In this document: positions 29,450 to 38,606 of the stretch, piece by piece
Position numbering within the stretch: the first letter of the stretch is position 1
Layout: each line of letters begins with the position of its first letter
Assembly: GCA_913056385.1 (NCBI GenBank)
Contig: CAJXND010000003.1
Location: 1-64,000 of the forward strand
DNA from: an uncultured Ectothiorhodospiraceae bacterium
Lineage (GTDB): Bacteria; Pseudomonadota; Gammaproteobacteria; Nitrococcales; Nitrococcaceae
Length of the DNA: 64,000 nucleotides
Direction of reading: 5' to 3'
Program-made: the position numbers and the translations under genes
The notes under the pieces: generated by a model
Seen by the model: the letters and a program-made list of their open reading frames with translations, nothing else
What the model was told of the DNA's origin: nothing
Databases searched by the model: none

Positions 29450-30430
29450 TCAGGTGGAGGGGACGAAGCCGTGGGCCTTGTCCACCGTGTTGTTCAGCGT
29501 CTCGCCCGCACGCCAGCGCTCGAAGTTGTCGATGAACTGCTGGGACAGGGCGGTTTTCCAGCCGATGAAATCACCGGCCATGTGGGACGAGATGTGCACA
29601 TTGGGCAGCGCCCAGAGCGGGTGCTCCGGCGGCAGCGGTTCCTGCTCGAAGACATCCAGGGCGGCGCCGTCGATGGCCCCGTCGCGCAGGGCATCGACCA
29701 GCGCATCGGTCTTGACGATGGGCCCGCGGCCGATGTTGATCAGCCGGGCACCGGGCTGCATGGCCCGGAACTCGGCCTCGCCGAACAGCCCCTCGGTGTC
29801 GGCGGTGAGCGGCGCGGCAATGACCACGAAGTCGTAGTCGGGCAACACCGAGATCAGATCGGCCTGGGCATAGATGGCGCCGAAGTCGTCGTCACCCGGC
29901 CGGGCGCGGCGGCCGACGCCGTCGGGGTTCATGCCCACCGCGCCACAGAGGTGGGCGATCTGGCGGCCGATGGAGCCGGCCCCCACCACGAGCACGCTGC
30001 GCCCGGCCACCGGCTCGGTTTCGCGGTGCTGCCACTGATGGGCCTGCTTGAGTTGCCAGTTGCCGGCAAAGTCCTTGCAGAAGGCAATGATCTGGCCGAG
30101 GACGTACTCGGCGATGCAGCGGTCGAAGATGCCGCGGGCATTGGTGACCGGGATGTCGCTGTCGCGCACCTCCGGGATGAGCAGTGCATCGACGCCGGCA
30201 CTGGTGGCGTGGATCCACTCCAGTGCGTCGGCCGCCGGCCAGGCCTCGGCCAGGGCCTCGGTGCGAAAGTCGGTGACGCAGAGCACGCGAGCGCCGGGGA
30301 GGGTGGCGCGGAGGCGCTCGGCATCGTCGGCGACCTGCAGCTCGGCCACCGCGTCAAGCGTGTGCATTCCCTCGGGAACCCCCTCGCCGGGCGCGGTCAG
30401 AACAACGATTTTGGGCCGGGCCTCGGTCAT
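29450..30430 (-). CDS. D-2-hydroxyacid dehydrogenase
   Basis: The protein has 326 residues. The NAD-binding loop GAGSIG is at 150-155, the substrate Arg is in NIGRGPIVK, and the catalytic His is in HISSHMAGD. It resembles the glyoxylate/hydroxypyruvate reductase-like branch. ATG 30430 with GGAAG upstream is preferred; the open frame continues another 22 codons without a better start. It lies 30 bases downstream of the 28-29 kb dehydrogenase's start on the same strand and may be its upstream operon partner. Confidence 0.9.
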   Translation of the reverse strand: MTEARPKIVVLTAPGEGVPEGMHTLDAVAELQVADDAERLRATLPGARVLCVTDFRTEALAEAWPAADALEWIHATSAGVDALLIPEVRDSDIPVTNARGIFDRCIAEYVLGQIIAFCKDFAGNWQLKQAHQWQHRETEPVAGRSVLVVGAGSIGRQIAHLCGAVGMNPDGVGRRARPGDDDFGAIYAQADLISVLPDYDFVVIAAPLTADTEGLFGEAEFRAMQPGARLINIGRGPIVKTDALVDALRDGAIDGAALDVFEQEPLPPEHPLWALPNVHISSHMAGDFIGWKTALSQQFIDNFERWRAGETLNNTVDKAHGFVPST

Positions 30431-30523
30431 CGGATGCTTCCTTTTGTGGCGGGTTTGACCGCATGGACGGTAAACACCCCCGATGCACCGCGTCAACTGC
30501 GTCAGAATGCGCTTTCAGGGGGC

Positions 30524-30552
30524 TTGACCGCTTTCTTCGCGAGGTCTAGCTT
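30524..30552 (+). promoter_or_regulatory. Putative promoter of the class I aminotransferase
   Basis: TTGACC (30524-30529), 17 bases, TAGCTT (30547-30552), within the 172-base divergent region between the 2-hydroxyacid dehydrogenase and the aminotransferase. Confidence 0.4.
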
Positions 30553-30602
30553 CGCGTTGATATCCGACGTTGTTCCGACCCGCAGCAAAAGGGGATCCGA
30601 TT

Positions 30603-31808
30603 ATGGTGAATCCGGTGGAGATGGACCAGGGCGATCAGGCCGAGGCGCCGCTGTTCAGCCCCTCCCTTCAGGCCATTCCGATGCCTGGCATCCGGCGGAT
30701 GATCAACACCGCCGCCGGCATGGAGGATGTCATCCATCTGTCCATCGGCCAGCCCGACTTCCCCACGCCGCAACACATCGTCGAGGCGCACATCGATGCG
30801 CTGCGCGACGGCTATACGGGCTACACCATGGACGCCGGTCTGCCGGAGCTGCTGAGCGAGCTGGCGCGCTACTACAGCAATCGCTACGACCGCGAGCTCA
30901 CCGAGGACAATTTCCTCGTTACCACCGGCGCCACCGAAGCCATGTACCTGGCGCTCACGGCGACGGCCGCGCCCGGTCGGCAGTTCATCGTCACCGACCC
31001 GACCTTCCTGCTCTATGCGCCGCTCATTCGCATGAACGGCGGCGAGGTGAAGATCATCCCGACGCGCCCGGAACATGGCCATCAGATCGACCCGCAGGAG
31101 GTGATCGACGCCATCGGCATGCGGACCTTCGCGATCGTGCTCAATTCACCGAGCAACCCCAGTGGTGCGGTCTACCCGCGGGAGACCATCGAGGCGATCG
31201 TCCAGGAGGCCGCCTACCGCGGTGTCTACGTCTTCGCCGACGAGGTTTACGACCACATCCTGCTGGAGGAGGGGATGGAATTCCCCAGCGTGATCAACTG
31301 CACGTCGGACCTCGATCACGTGATGTCGATCTCGAGCTTCTCCAAGACCTTCAGCATGGCGGGCTTCCGCATCGGCTGGATGATCTCCAGCCAGGGGGCG
31401 ATCAAGAAGCTGCGGCGCTATCACATGTTCACCACCACGGTCGCGAGTACGCCGGCGCAGTGGGCGGGCGTGGCCGCCCTCCAGGGGGACATGCGCTGCG
31501 TCGATGACATGAATGCCGAGTACCGGCGCCGCCGCGACCGGGTGGTGGAGCTCGTCAGCGAGACGCCGCATCTGACCGGCTATGTGCCCCAGGGGGCGTT
31601 CTACGTGTTCCCGTCGCTGCCGCCGCGCACCGATGCCACGGACCTCTCGCTGCGCATGCTCGAGGAGACCGGCGTGTGCGTGATCCCCGGCGATGCCTTC
31701 GGCGATACCTGCAGCAATGCCATCCGCATCAGCTTCTCGAACGCCATGGAGAACATCGAGGAGGCGTTCGCGCGGATGCAGCCCTGGCTGGCGAAGCAGA
31801 AGTTCTAG
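30603..31808 (+). CDS. Class I PLP-dependent aminotransferase (aspartate aminotransferase-like)
   Basis: The protein has 401 residues. PLP-binding residues are K248 (SSFSKTFSMAGFRIG), N185 (NSPSNPSG), D213 and Y216 (DEVYDH), and R256. The C-terminal NAIRISFS carries the carboxylate-binding Arg. The substrate amino acid is not certain; aspartate/aromatic amino acids are typical for this clade. ATG 30603 has AAGGGG upstream. Confidence 0.9.
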   Translation: MVNPVEMDQGDQAEAPLFSPSLQAIPMPGIRRMINTAAGMEDVIHLSIGQPDFPTPQHIVEAHIDALRDGYTGYTMDAGLPELLSELARYYSNRYDRELTEDNFLVTTGATEAMYLALTATAAPGRQFIVTDPTFLLYAPLIRMNGGEVKIIPTRPEHGHQIDPQEVIDAIGMRTFAIVLNSPSNPSGAVYPRETIEAIVQEAAYRGVYVFADEVYDHILLEEGMEFPSVINCTSDLDHVMSISSFSKTFSMAGFRIGWMISSQGAIKKLRRYHMFTTTVASTPAQWAGVAALQGDMRCVDDMNAEYRRRRDRVVELVSETPHLTGYVPQGAFYVFPSLPPRTDATDLSLRMLEETGVCVIPGDAFGDTCSNAIRISFSNAMENIEEAFARMQPWLAKQKF

Positions 31809-31835
31809 CAGGGGGGGTGCCGTCGGGTGGCGGCG

Positions 31836-33380
31836 TCAGTCGTCCAGCCAGTGCACGCGGTAGAGGTCCAGGCGCCGGTCCTTGGCGTTCTGGACCGAGC
31901 CCTCGGCGCGGAGCTGCTTCAACTTGTCCATGTCCAGATCCACCACCAGCGTCATCTCGGTGTTCGGTGTCGATTCGCTGACGATCCCGTCGTGGGGGAA
32001 GGCGAAATCCGAGGGTGAGAACACCGCCGCCTGGGCGTACTGGATTTCGATGTTTTCCACCCGCGGCAGGTTGCCCACGCTGCCGGTGATGGCCACGTAG
32101 CACTCGTTCTCGATGGCCCTCGCCTGGGCACAGCGCCGCACCCGCAGGTAGGCGTTCTTGGTGTCGGTCCAGAACGGCACGAACAGGATCCGCATGCCCT
32201 GGTCGGCGAGCAGCCGACAGGCCTCCGGGAACTCCACGTCGTAGCAGACCAGAATGCCGATCTTGCCCACGTCGGTATCGAAGGCCTTGAGCGCATCACC
32301 GCCCTGCACACCCCAGTAGAAGCGCTCGTCGGGGGTGGCATGGAGCTTGTAGTGATTGTCGATGGTGCCGTCACGCCGACACAGGTAGGCGACGTTGTAG
32401 AGCGCGTTGTCATCGTAGACCGGCATGGAGCCGGCGATGATGTTGATGTTGTAGGACACGGCCATGCGGCTCATGGCATCGGTGATCTCGCCGGTGTACT
32501 GGGCGAGGCCGCGCATGGCCTCGGCTGGATCCTCCTGGTTGAACTGGGCGAGCAGCGGCGCGTTGAACAGCTCCGGGAAGAGGATGAAGTCGCAGTTGTA
32601 GCCGGCCATGGCATCGACGAAGAACTCGATGTTCGACATCAGGTCCTCGAAGTTGGTCACCCGACGCATCTGCCACTGCACGGTGCCGACCCGTACCGTG
32701 GACTTGCGCCCGCCGATGAGCGGTGTGCGGTCGCTCTCGTAGAAGATGTTGTCCCACTGCAGCAGCGTGGCGAAGGCGCGGGAGTCCTGATCCTCCGGCA
32801 GATAGGCGGTGATCACCCGGCGGACGTGGAAGTCGTTGGCGAGCTGGAAGGAGAGGATCGGATCGTAGAGCTCGCGGCGCTTGACCAGATCGATATACTC
32901 CTCGGGCTTCATCTCGCCGGCGTGCTCGCGGTAGCCGGGCATGCGGCCGCCGGCCACGATGGCGCGCAGGTTGAGGCTGCGGCAGAGCTCCTTGCGGGCG
33001 TCGTAGAGTCGGCGGCCAAGGCGCATGCCGCGGTACTCGGGATCGACAAAGATGTCGACGCCGTAGAGCACGTCGCCGTTGGGGTCGTGATTGCTCAGGT
33101 AGCCGTTGCTGGTGATCTCGTCGTACTTGTGCCGGTCGCCGTAGCGGTCGTAGTCGACGATCATGGAAATGGTGCCGGCGACCACACGGCCGTTGTCCTC
33201 GATGCAGATCTGGCCCTCGGCGAAGCGACTGACCTGTGCGGCGAACTGCTTGCGGGTCCAGGCGCCTCCCAGATCGGGATAGACCTGGTCCATGATGTGC
33301 TTGACATCGGGGTAGTCCGACAAGCGCAGATGGCGTAGCCGCAGGCGATGTTCCTCGGTGCTGGCGTCCTGTTCACTCAT
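31836..33380 (-). CDS. Bifunctional GNAT acetyltransferase / carbon-nitrogen hydrolase
   Basis: This 514-residue fusion joins an N-terminal GNAT domain (about 12-200; acetyl-CoA loop RGMRLGRR at 117-124) to a C-terminal nitrilase-superfamily domain (about 228-505). The triad is Glu270 (DFILFPELFN), Lys345 (NHYKLHATPDERFYW) and Cys379 (ILVCYDVEFPEA). The architecture is known across bacteria, but its physiological substrate is not settled. ATG 33380 begins MSEQDASTEEHRLRLR; the frame stays open for 200 more codons upstream, but these overlap the DksA-like gene and look non-coding. Confidence 0.92.
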   Translation of the reverse strand: MSEQDASTEEHRLRLRHLRLSDYPDVKHIMDQVYPDLGGAWTRKQFAAQVSRFAEGQICIEDNGRVVAGTISMIVDYDRYGDRHKYDEITSNGYLSNHDPNGDVLYGVDIFVDPEYRGMRLGRRLYDARKELCRSLNLRAIVAGGRMPGYREHAGEMKPEEYIDLVKRRELYDPILSFQLANDFHVRRVITAYLPEDQDSRAFATLLQWDNIFYESDRTPLIGGRKSTVRVGTVQWQMRRVTNFEDLMSNIEFFVDAMAGYNCDFILFPELFNAPLLAQFNQEDPAEAMRGLAQYTGEITDAMSRMAVSYNINIIAGSMPVYDDNALYNVAYLCRRDGTIDNHYKLHATPDERFYWGVQGGDALKAFDTDVGKIGILVCYDVEFPEACRLLADQGMRILFVPFWTDTKNAYLRVRRCAQARAIENECYVAITGSVGNLPRVENIEIQYAQAAVFSPSDFAFPHDGIVSESTPNTEMTLVVDLDMDKLKQLRAEGSVQNAKDRRLDLYRVHWLDD

Positions 33381-33448
33381 GGAATTGAGGATATCATGGG
33401 GCCCTCTCGGGTCAGAGAGCCGAACACTCAACACGGCAGGAGCTGGAG

Positions 33449-33841
33449 ATGAACGAGAATCTGTCCGCCGAGCAGCGCCAGACACTGCGAACGGCCCTCG
33501 AGAACGAACAGGCCGCCCTGCGAGAGGAGATCCGCAGCGAGGTGCTGGCCGCCGATCTGCATCGCGCCGAGGATATCGCCGACCGTGTCCGGGACCCGGG
33601 TGACGAATCGCTGGTCGATCTGCTGGCGGACATCGAGTACGCGGACATCGACCGCCATATCCAGGAGCTGCGGGCCAACGAGGCGGCCCTGCGGGCCTGG
33701 CATGAAGGCGGCTACGGGATCTGCGTGGATTGCGGCGAGCCCATCCCGTTCGCGCGTCTGCAGGCTTCGCCGTCGGTGTCACGCTGCATTGACTGCCAGG
33801 AAGCCCGTGAGCGCGCCGGGGGACGGCCACCACGCCTCTGA
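33449..33841 (+). CDS. TraR/DksA-type zinc-finger protein
   Basis: The protein has 130 residues. A helical coiled-coil part (about 5-85) contains acidic residues at its tip (DPGDESL), and a C4 zinc finger C92-V-D-C95...C113-I-D-C116 follows. Such proteins enter the RNA polymerase secondary channel and modulate stringent-response promoters. It is shorter than canonical DksA (about 150), so it is likely a paralogue rather than dksA itself. GGAG lies 8 bases before the ATG. Confidence 0.88.
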   Translation: MNENLSAEQRQTLRTALENEQAALREEIRSEVLAADLHRAEDIADRVRDPGDESLVDLLADIEYADIDRHIQELRANEAALRAWHEGGYGICVDCGEPIPFARLQASPSVSRCIDCQEARERAGGRPPRL

Positions 33842-33858
33842 AACGGGCCGTGGGAGGC

Positions 33859-35589
33859 ATGGGGTGCGGGTTGTATCGATGGCGCCTTGCACTGGTCGTT
33901 GCCGGGATGCTCGTCGGCAACGCCGTGGCCGAGGTACGCCTGACCCTTGCCGGTGTGGAAGGCGAGGCCGCTGAGAACATCCGCGCCTATATCGATCCGG
34001 CGGTGGAACTCGACTCCGACCTGGCCGCGGATCTGTACCGGGACCGGGTCCGCCGCGATGTGGCCGAGGCACTGGAGGCGCTGGGCTATTACCAGGCACA
34101 GAGCCGTATCGGTCTCCGCTCGGTGCAGGGTCACTGGATGCTCTCCGTGGACGTCGATCCCGGCCCGCGGGTGACGGTGCGCAGCGTCGATGTGCGCATC
34201 ACGGGGGCGGGCCGGGACGACACCGCCTTCCAGACGCTCATCGGGCGTCTTCCCCTGCGTTCCGGCGAGTCCCTCAACCAGGCCGACTACGAGCGCAGCA
34301 AGCGGGCCCTGCGCAACCTGGCCCTGCAGCGGGGCTATTTCGATGCGCGTTTCACCACCGCCCGCCTCGCCGTCAATGTCCCCGACGGCTGGGCGGATGC
34401 CACGCTGGTCCTGGCAACGGGGGGGCGATATGCGCTCGGCGAGGTGAGCTTCTCCGCGACGCCCTTCCGGCGCTCTTTCCTGGAGCGGCTGGTGCCGTTC
34501 GATCCCGGCACGCCCTACACCGCCGACGCCGTGGCCGATCTCAACAGCCGGCTGCTCGAGAGCGGTTACTTCAGCGACGCACTGGTCGAGACCCGCCGCG
34601 ACGAGGCGGTGGATGGGCGTATTCCGGTGCAGGCCGATGTGGTCACCCGCGACCGCAATACCGTGACCACCGGGATCGGCTATTCCACCGACGAGGGCCC
34701 GCGCACCCGGCTCGGCTTCGAGCGGCACTACATCAATAACCGCGGCCATCGGCTGAACAGCGAGCTGCGTCTGTCGACGGTGCGTCAGAGCGTCGACGCC
34801 CGCTACGAGATCCCGCTTGCCGATCCGCTCAACGACTATCTGTCGCTGGCCACGGGCTGGGCGAATGCCGACATCGAGGACAGCCGCAGCGAGCGCTATA
34901 CCGTCTCGCTCAGCCGGCGTCAGGGGTTCACGTCGGGCTGGGTGCGCACGCAGTCGCTGCGCTGGCTCGACGAGCGATTCAGCGCCGGTCTGGACTCGGG
35001 GACGACCCGCCTGCTGATGCCCGGCATCGCCTTCACGCGGACCCGTTCCCGCGGGGGCATCGATCCCTACCGCGGAGACCAGCAGACCTACTCGGTGGAG
35101 GTGTCGGCCCGTGACTTCCTGTCGGACCTGGATATCGCCCGCCTGAGGCTGAGCAACACCTGGCTGCGCAGCCTCGGCGAGCGCAACCGCTTCCAGTTGC
35201 GGGCCGACGTCGGCGCCATCGCCACCAATGACTTCGATCAGACCCCCACGTCGCTGCGCTTCTTCGCCGGGGGCGACCAGAGCGTGCGCGGGTTCGCCTA
35301 CAACAGCCTCGGCCCCCGGGACGCCAGCGGTGACGTGATCGGCGGGCGCTATCTCGCCACCGGCAGTTTCGAGTACAGCTACAAGGTGTTCGGCAACTGG
35401 CGTCTGGCGACTTTCGTGGATGCCGGTAATGCGTACAAGCGTATCGACGACTTCGATCCGGCGGTGGGCACGGGATTCGGGGTGCGCTGGTCGTCCCCGG
35501 TAGGTCCCCTGCGGCTGGACTTTGCCTGGGGGGTGAGCCGCGAGGATATCCCCTTCCGCTTGCATATCTCCGTGGGACCACCGTTCTGA
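33859..35589 (+). CDS. tamA: Outer-membrane translocation and assembly module protein TamA
   Basis: This is an Omp85-family protein of 576 residues. It has a signal peptide (WRLALVVAGMLVGNAVA, about 8-24), three POTRA repeats (25-265) and a 16-strand barrel ending in LRLDFAWGVSRE...SVGPPF with a terminal Phe. Seen also is the lid-lock motif region RFFAGGDQSVRGFAYNSL. With TamB it inserts outer-membrane proteins and moves lipids. The start is unclear: GTG 33850, ATG 33859 and TTG 33868 are all in frame. It is directly coupled to tamB. Confidence 0.95.
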   Translation: MGCGLYRWRLALVVAGMLVGNAVAEVRLTLAGVEGEAAENIRAYIDPAVELDSDLAADLYRDRVRRDVAEALEALGYYQAQSRIGLRSVQGHWMLSVDVDPGPRVTVRSVDVRITGAGRDDTAFQTLIGRLPLRSGESLNQADYERSKRALRNLALQRGYFDARFTTARLAVNVPDGWADATLVLATGGRYALGEVSFSATPFRRSFLERLVPFDPGTPYTADAVADLNSRLLESGYFSDALVETRRDEAVDGRIPVQADVVTRDRNTVTTGIGYSTDEGPRTRLGFERHYINNRGHRLNSELRLSTVRQSVDARYEIPLADPLNDYLSLATGWANADIEDSRSERYTVSLSRRQGFTSGWVRTQSLRWLDERFSAGLDSGTTRLLMPGIAFTRTRSRGGIDPYRGDQQTYSVEVSARDFLSDLDIARLRLSNTWLRSLGERNRFQLRADVGAIATNDFDQTPTSLRFFAGGDQSVRGFAYNSLGPRDASGDVIGGRYLATGSFEYSYKVFGNWRLATFVDAGNAYKRIDDFDPAVGTGFGVRWSSPVGPLRLDFAWGVSREDIPFRLHISVGPPF

Positions 35590-38500
35590 TGCCGGGCCTG
35601 CGCAGCATTCTCCTGACGCTGATCTTCGGCCTGGCCCTGGGCGTGGCCTGGCTGATCAGTACCACCGACGGCGCACGTTGGCTGGCGGCGCGGGGCGAGG
35701 CCATGGTGCCCGGGCTGGCGGTCTCGGTGGTCTCGGGCAATCTCTGGGACGGGATGGTGCTCGCCGATCTGGTCTGGTCGGCGGATGACCGGCGCATGGC
35801 CGCCGAGCGGGTGGTGCTCGACTGGCGCCCCGACTGTCTGCTGCGCTGGCGGATCTGTATCGATCGCCTGGATGTTGTCGGTGTCCAGGTGGACTGGCCG
35901 GCGGCGCCGGTGCCGGAGGAGGCCGCCGAACCGTCGCCGAGCGGTCATCCCCTGGATGCCCTCCCGGATCGGATCCGCCTGCCGGACCTCACCCTGCCGG
36001 TGGATGTCATCGTCGAGGCGCTTCAGATCGAGCAGGTGGCGATCCGGCGCGGGGATGATGCAGGGGACCCTCCCACCCTGGCCCTGGACTCCATCGATCT
36101 GGCCGCTCGCCTTGTCGATAACCGGCTGACCCTCGACCACCTGGCGTTGGCCGGCGGACCGGGCCGGGCCCGCCTGTCCGGAGAGATCGTGCCGGCGGGG
36201 GCCTGGCCCATCGACCTGCGCGGGTCGGTGGAGCCGGCCGGCGCGCTCACCGCTGGCGAATCGGTTCGGGTAGCCGGGCGATTGAACGGCGAGGCGGGCG
36301 ATCTCCGGTTCAGCGGCGATCTGTCCGGCGCCCGGACGGCGCGGTTCGACGTCGACCTCCGCCTGCTCGGCCCGTCGCGGCAGGTGACGGCGAGCATCGA
36401 GTCGGGGCAGGGCCGGCTTGCCTTCGATGTCCGTCTGAACGACACGCTGCAACTCGATGGCAACCTCCAGGCACCCTCACTGGCTGCCTTTTGGCCGGGG
36501 CTCTCCGGGCGGCTCGAGGGCCGTTTCGAGGTCAGCGGCAAGCCGCTCCGACCATCGGTGACCGGCACGTTGAGCGCCGAGTCGGTTGCCTATCAGGGAC
36601 TGGCCCTGGCGCAGGCGGATTTCGACGCGGACTGGTCGGCGCAGCGCGGTGGCGAGATCGATCTTCGACTGCGCGGGCTGGTGCGGGAGGACACCCGACT
36701 GGGCGACCTGCATCTGTCCCTGCGCGGCGAGCCGGCCCGCCATCGCGTCGTCGTGGAGGCCAGCGACGGACCACTCGCGGCGCGGATGGTGGCCCATGGC
36801 GCCATGGATGCCGCCGCCGGTACCTGGGCCGGGGCGATCACCGAGGCGACGTTCACCGCCGCCAGCCGGCGCTGGCGGATGACGGGCGAACCAATGCTGG
36901 ACGTCAGTCCGGGGCGGGTCAGACTGGCCGGTCACTGCTGGCGCTGGCAGGACGTCCGGGTCTGTGCCGAACCGCTGTTGGCCGATCGCGATCGGGCGCG
37001 TGCACGACTGCGCCTCGCGCGCATGCCGCTGGCCCTGCTCGAGCCCTATCTTCCGGAAGGGTTTGCATTGCCCGGCGATGTGACCGGGACGGCGGCCTTC
37101 GACTGGCAGCGCGACACCGGGCCCAGTGCCCGGGTGACGCTGGTCAGCGCCGACGGTCGCATCGAGGTGCCGCAGGATGGCGGCGACGGCACCCTGTCAC
37201 TGAATTACGACCGTATCGTCGTCGATGCCGATCTGCGCCCCGATCAGGCGAACCTGCGGCTCGGCCTGGCGTCCCCGGCCATCGGCACCGGGGGCGTTGT
37301 TGTGCAGACCGACCCGGCGGATCCCACGCGCCCGCTCGATGGCATCGTCTGGCTTGATGGTGTTCCCCTGGCGCCGCTCGCCGCGACGTTGCCGCAACTG
37401 CGCCGCATCCGGGGTCTGCTGCAGGCCCGGGGCGAGTTGCATGGCACGCTGGCGGATCCGGTTTTCCGTGGGTCGCTGCGCGTTGCCGATGGTGAGCTTC
37501 TGCCAACGGCGCTGGTCACGCCGTTGGAGGCGATCAACCTGACCGCGCGCATCGACGGTCGGGTGGTGACCCTCGAGGGCGGCTTCCGGGCCGGTGATGG
37601 CGAGGCCAGCGTGGATGGACGGCTTGACTGGCGGCAGGCTGCGCCGCGCGGCCGGATCGATCTGACCGGCGAGGATCTGGCGATTGATGTCGGTACGCTG
37701 GCCGAAATCAAGGTCAGCCCGGATATGGGTCTGGAGATGACGCCGGAGACACTGCGGCTGACCGGCGAAGTGCGCGTGCCGGCGGGCGAGCTCCGGCTTG
37801 ATCAGCGGGCACCGGGGGCCGTGCGGGTGTCGGCGGATACCGTGCTGGTGGATACCGCGGGCGAGCCCCTGGCCAGCGCCGAGGCGCAGGCCGGCGGCCG
37901 GACGCTGGAGAGCGACCTGCGGGTGGTGCTGGGGGATGCGGTGACATTCTCCGCCCAGGGGGCGACGGGGCGACTCGGCGGTGAGCTGCGCCTGCGCCAG
38001 ATCGGCGCTGAGGGAGCCGAGGGCGAGGGCGTGCTGAATATCCTCGATGCGAGCTACGAGGCCTATGGACAGTCGCTGTCCATCCGCCGCGGGCGCCTGA
38101 TCTTTGCCGGGCCGCTGGGCCGGCCACGGCTGGATATCGAGGCCGTCCGGGCGTCGGCGGATATCCTGGCGGGCGTGCGGGTGACCGGCCCTGCCGATGA
38201 CCCGCAGGTGCGGCTTTTCTCGAGCCCGACGATGCCCCAGGCAAGCATTCTGTCCTACCTGGTCACTGGCCGGCCGCCCGGCCAGGGCACGCCCAGCGAG
38301 GAGGCCCTGCTGAGCCGTGCGGCGTTGTCACTGGGTGTGTTCGGCGGTGGACGGCTGGGCTCGGCCATCGCCGAGGAGCTGGGGGTCGAGGACTTTCAGC
38401 TCGAGGCCACCGGTCAGGGCGATGAGGCGCAGGTGGCGGTCAGCGGCTATCTCGCCCCCAACCTGATGGTGCGCTATGGCGTCGGCGTGTTTCAGCCGCA

Positions 38501-38606
38501 GAACACGCTCAGCCTGCGCTATTACCTGACCGGCCAGCTCTATCTGGAGGCCGTGAGCGGCGCGGAGAACGCCCTCGACCTCTTCTATTCGTTCAACTAC
38601 GACTGA
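35589..38606 (+). CDS. tamB: Translocation and assembly module protein TamB
   Basis: The protein has 1005 residues (E. coli 1259). One N-terminal membrane helix (about 5-24, LLTLIFGLALGVAWLIST) is followed by a long beta-rich AsmA-like periplasmic domain. The DUF490 C-terminus ends TLSLRYYLTGQLYLEAVSG...FYSFNYD, the conserved TamA-contacting end. TamB bridges the periplasm and is implicated in anterograde phospholipid transport. The start overlaps the tamA stop (TGATG). The 3' end overlaps the convergent helicase gene by ten bases. Confidence 0.95.
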   Translation: MPGLRSILLTLIFGLALGVAWLISTTDGARWLAARGEAMVPGLAVSVVSGNLWDGMVLADLVWSADDRRMAAERVVLDWRPDCLLRWRICIDRLDVVGVQVDWPAAPVPEEAAEPSPSGHPLDALPDRIRLPDLTLPVDVIVEALQIEQVAIRRGDDAGDPPTLALDSIDLAARLVDNRLTLDHLALAGGPGRARLSGEIVPAGAWPIDLRGSVEPAGALTAGESVRVAGRLNGEAGDLRFSGDLSGARTARFDVDLRLLGPSRQVTASIESGQGRLAFDVRLNDTLQLDGNLQAPSLAAFWPGLSGRLEGRFEVSGKPLRPSVTGTLSAESVAYQGLALAQADFDADWSAQRGGEIDLRLRGLVREDTRLGDLHLSLRGEPARHRVVVEASDGPLAARMVAHGAMDAAAGTWAGAITEATFTAASRRWRMTGEPMLDVSPGRVRLAGHCWRWQDVRVCAEPLLADRDRARARLRLARMPLALLEPYLPEGFALPGDVTGTAAFDWQRDTGPSARVTLVSADGRIEVPQDGGDGTLSLNYDRIVVDADLRPDQANLRLGLASPAIGTGGVVVQTDPADPTRPLDGIVWLDGVPLAPLAATLPQLRRIRGLLQARGELHGTLADPVFRGSLRVADGELLPTALVTPLEAINLTARIDGRVVTLEGGFRAGDGEASVDGRLDWRQAAPRGRIDLTGEDLAIDVGTLAEIKVSPDMGLEMTPETLRLTGEVRVPAGELRLDQRAPGAVRVSADTVLVDTAGEPLASAEAQAGGRTLESDLRVVLGDAVTFSAQGATGRLGGELRLRQIGAEGAEGEGVLNILDASYEAYGQSLSIRRGRLIFAGPLGRPRLDIEAVRASADILAGVRVTGPADDPQVRLFSSPTMPQASILSYLVTGRPPGQGTPSEEALLSRAALSLGVFGGGRLGSAIAEELGVEDFQLEATGQGDEAQVAVSGYLAPNLMVRYGVGVFQPQNTLSLRYYLTGQLYLEAVSGAENALDLFYSFNYD

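Noticed and set aside
33381..33980. 200-codon N-terminal extension of the GNAT-nitrilase frame
   Set aside because: It is antisense to the DksA-like gene and the tamA start and carries no similarity. The family start is at 33380.
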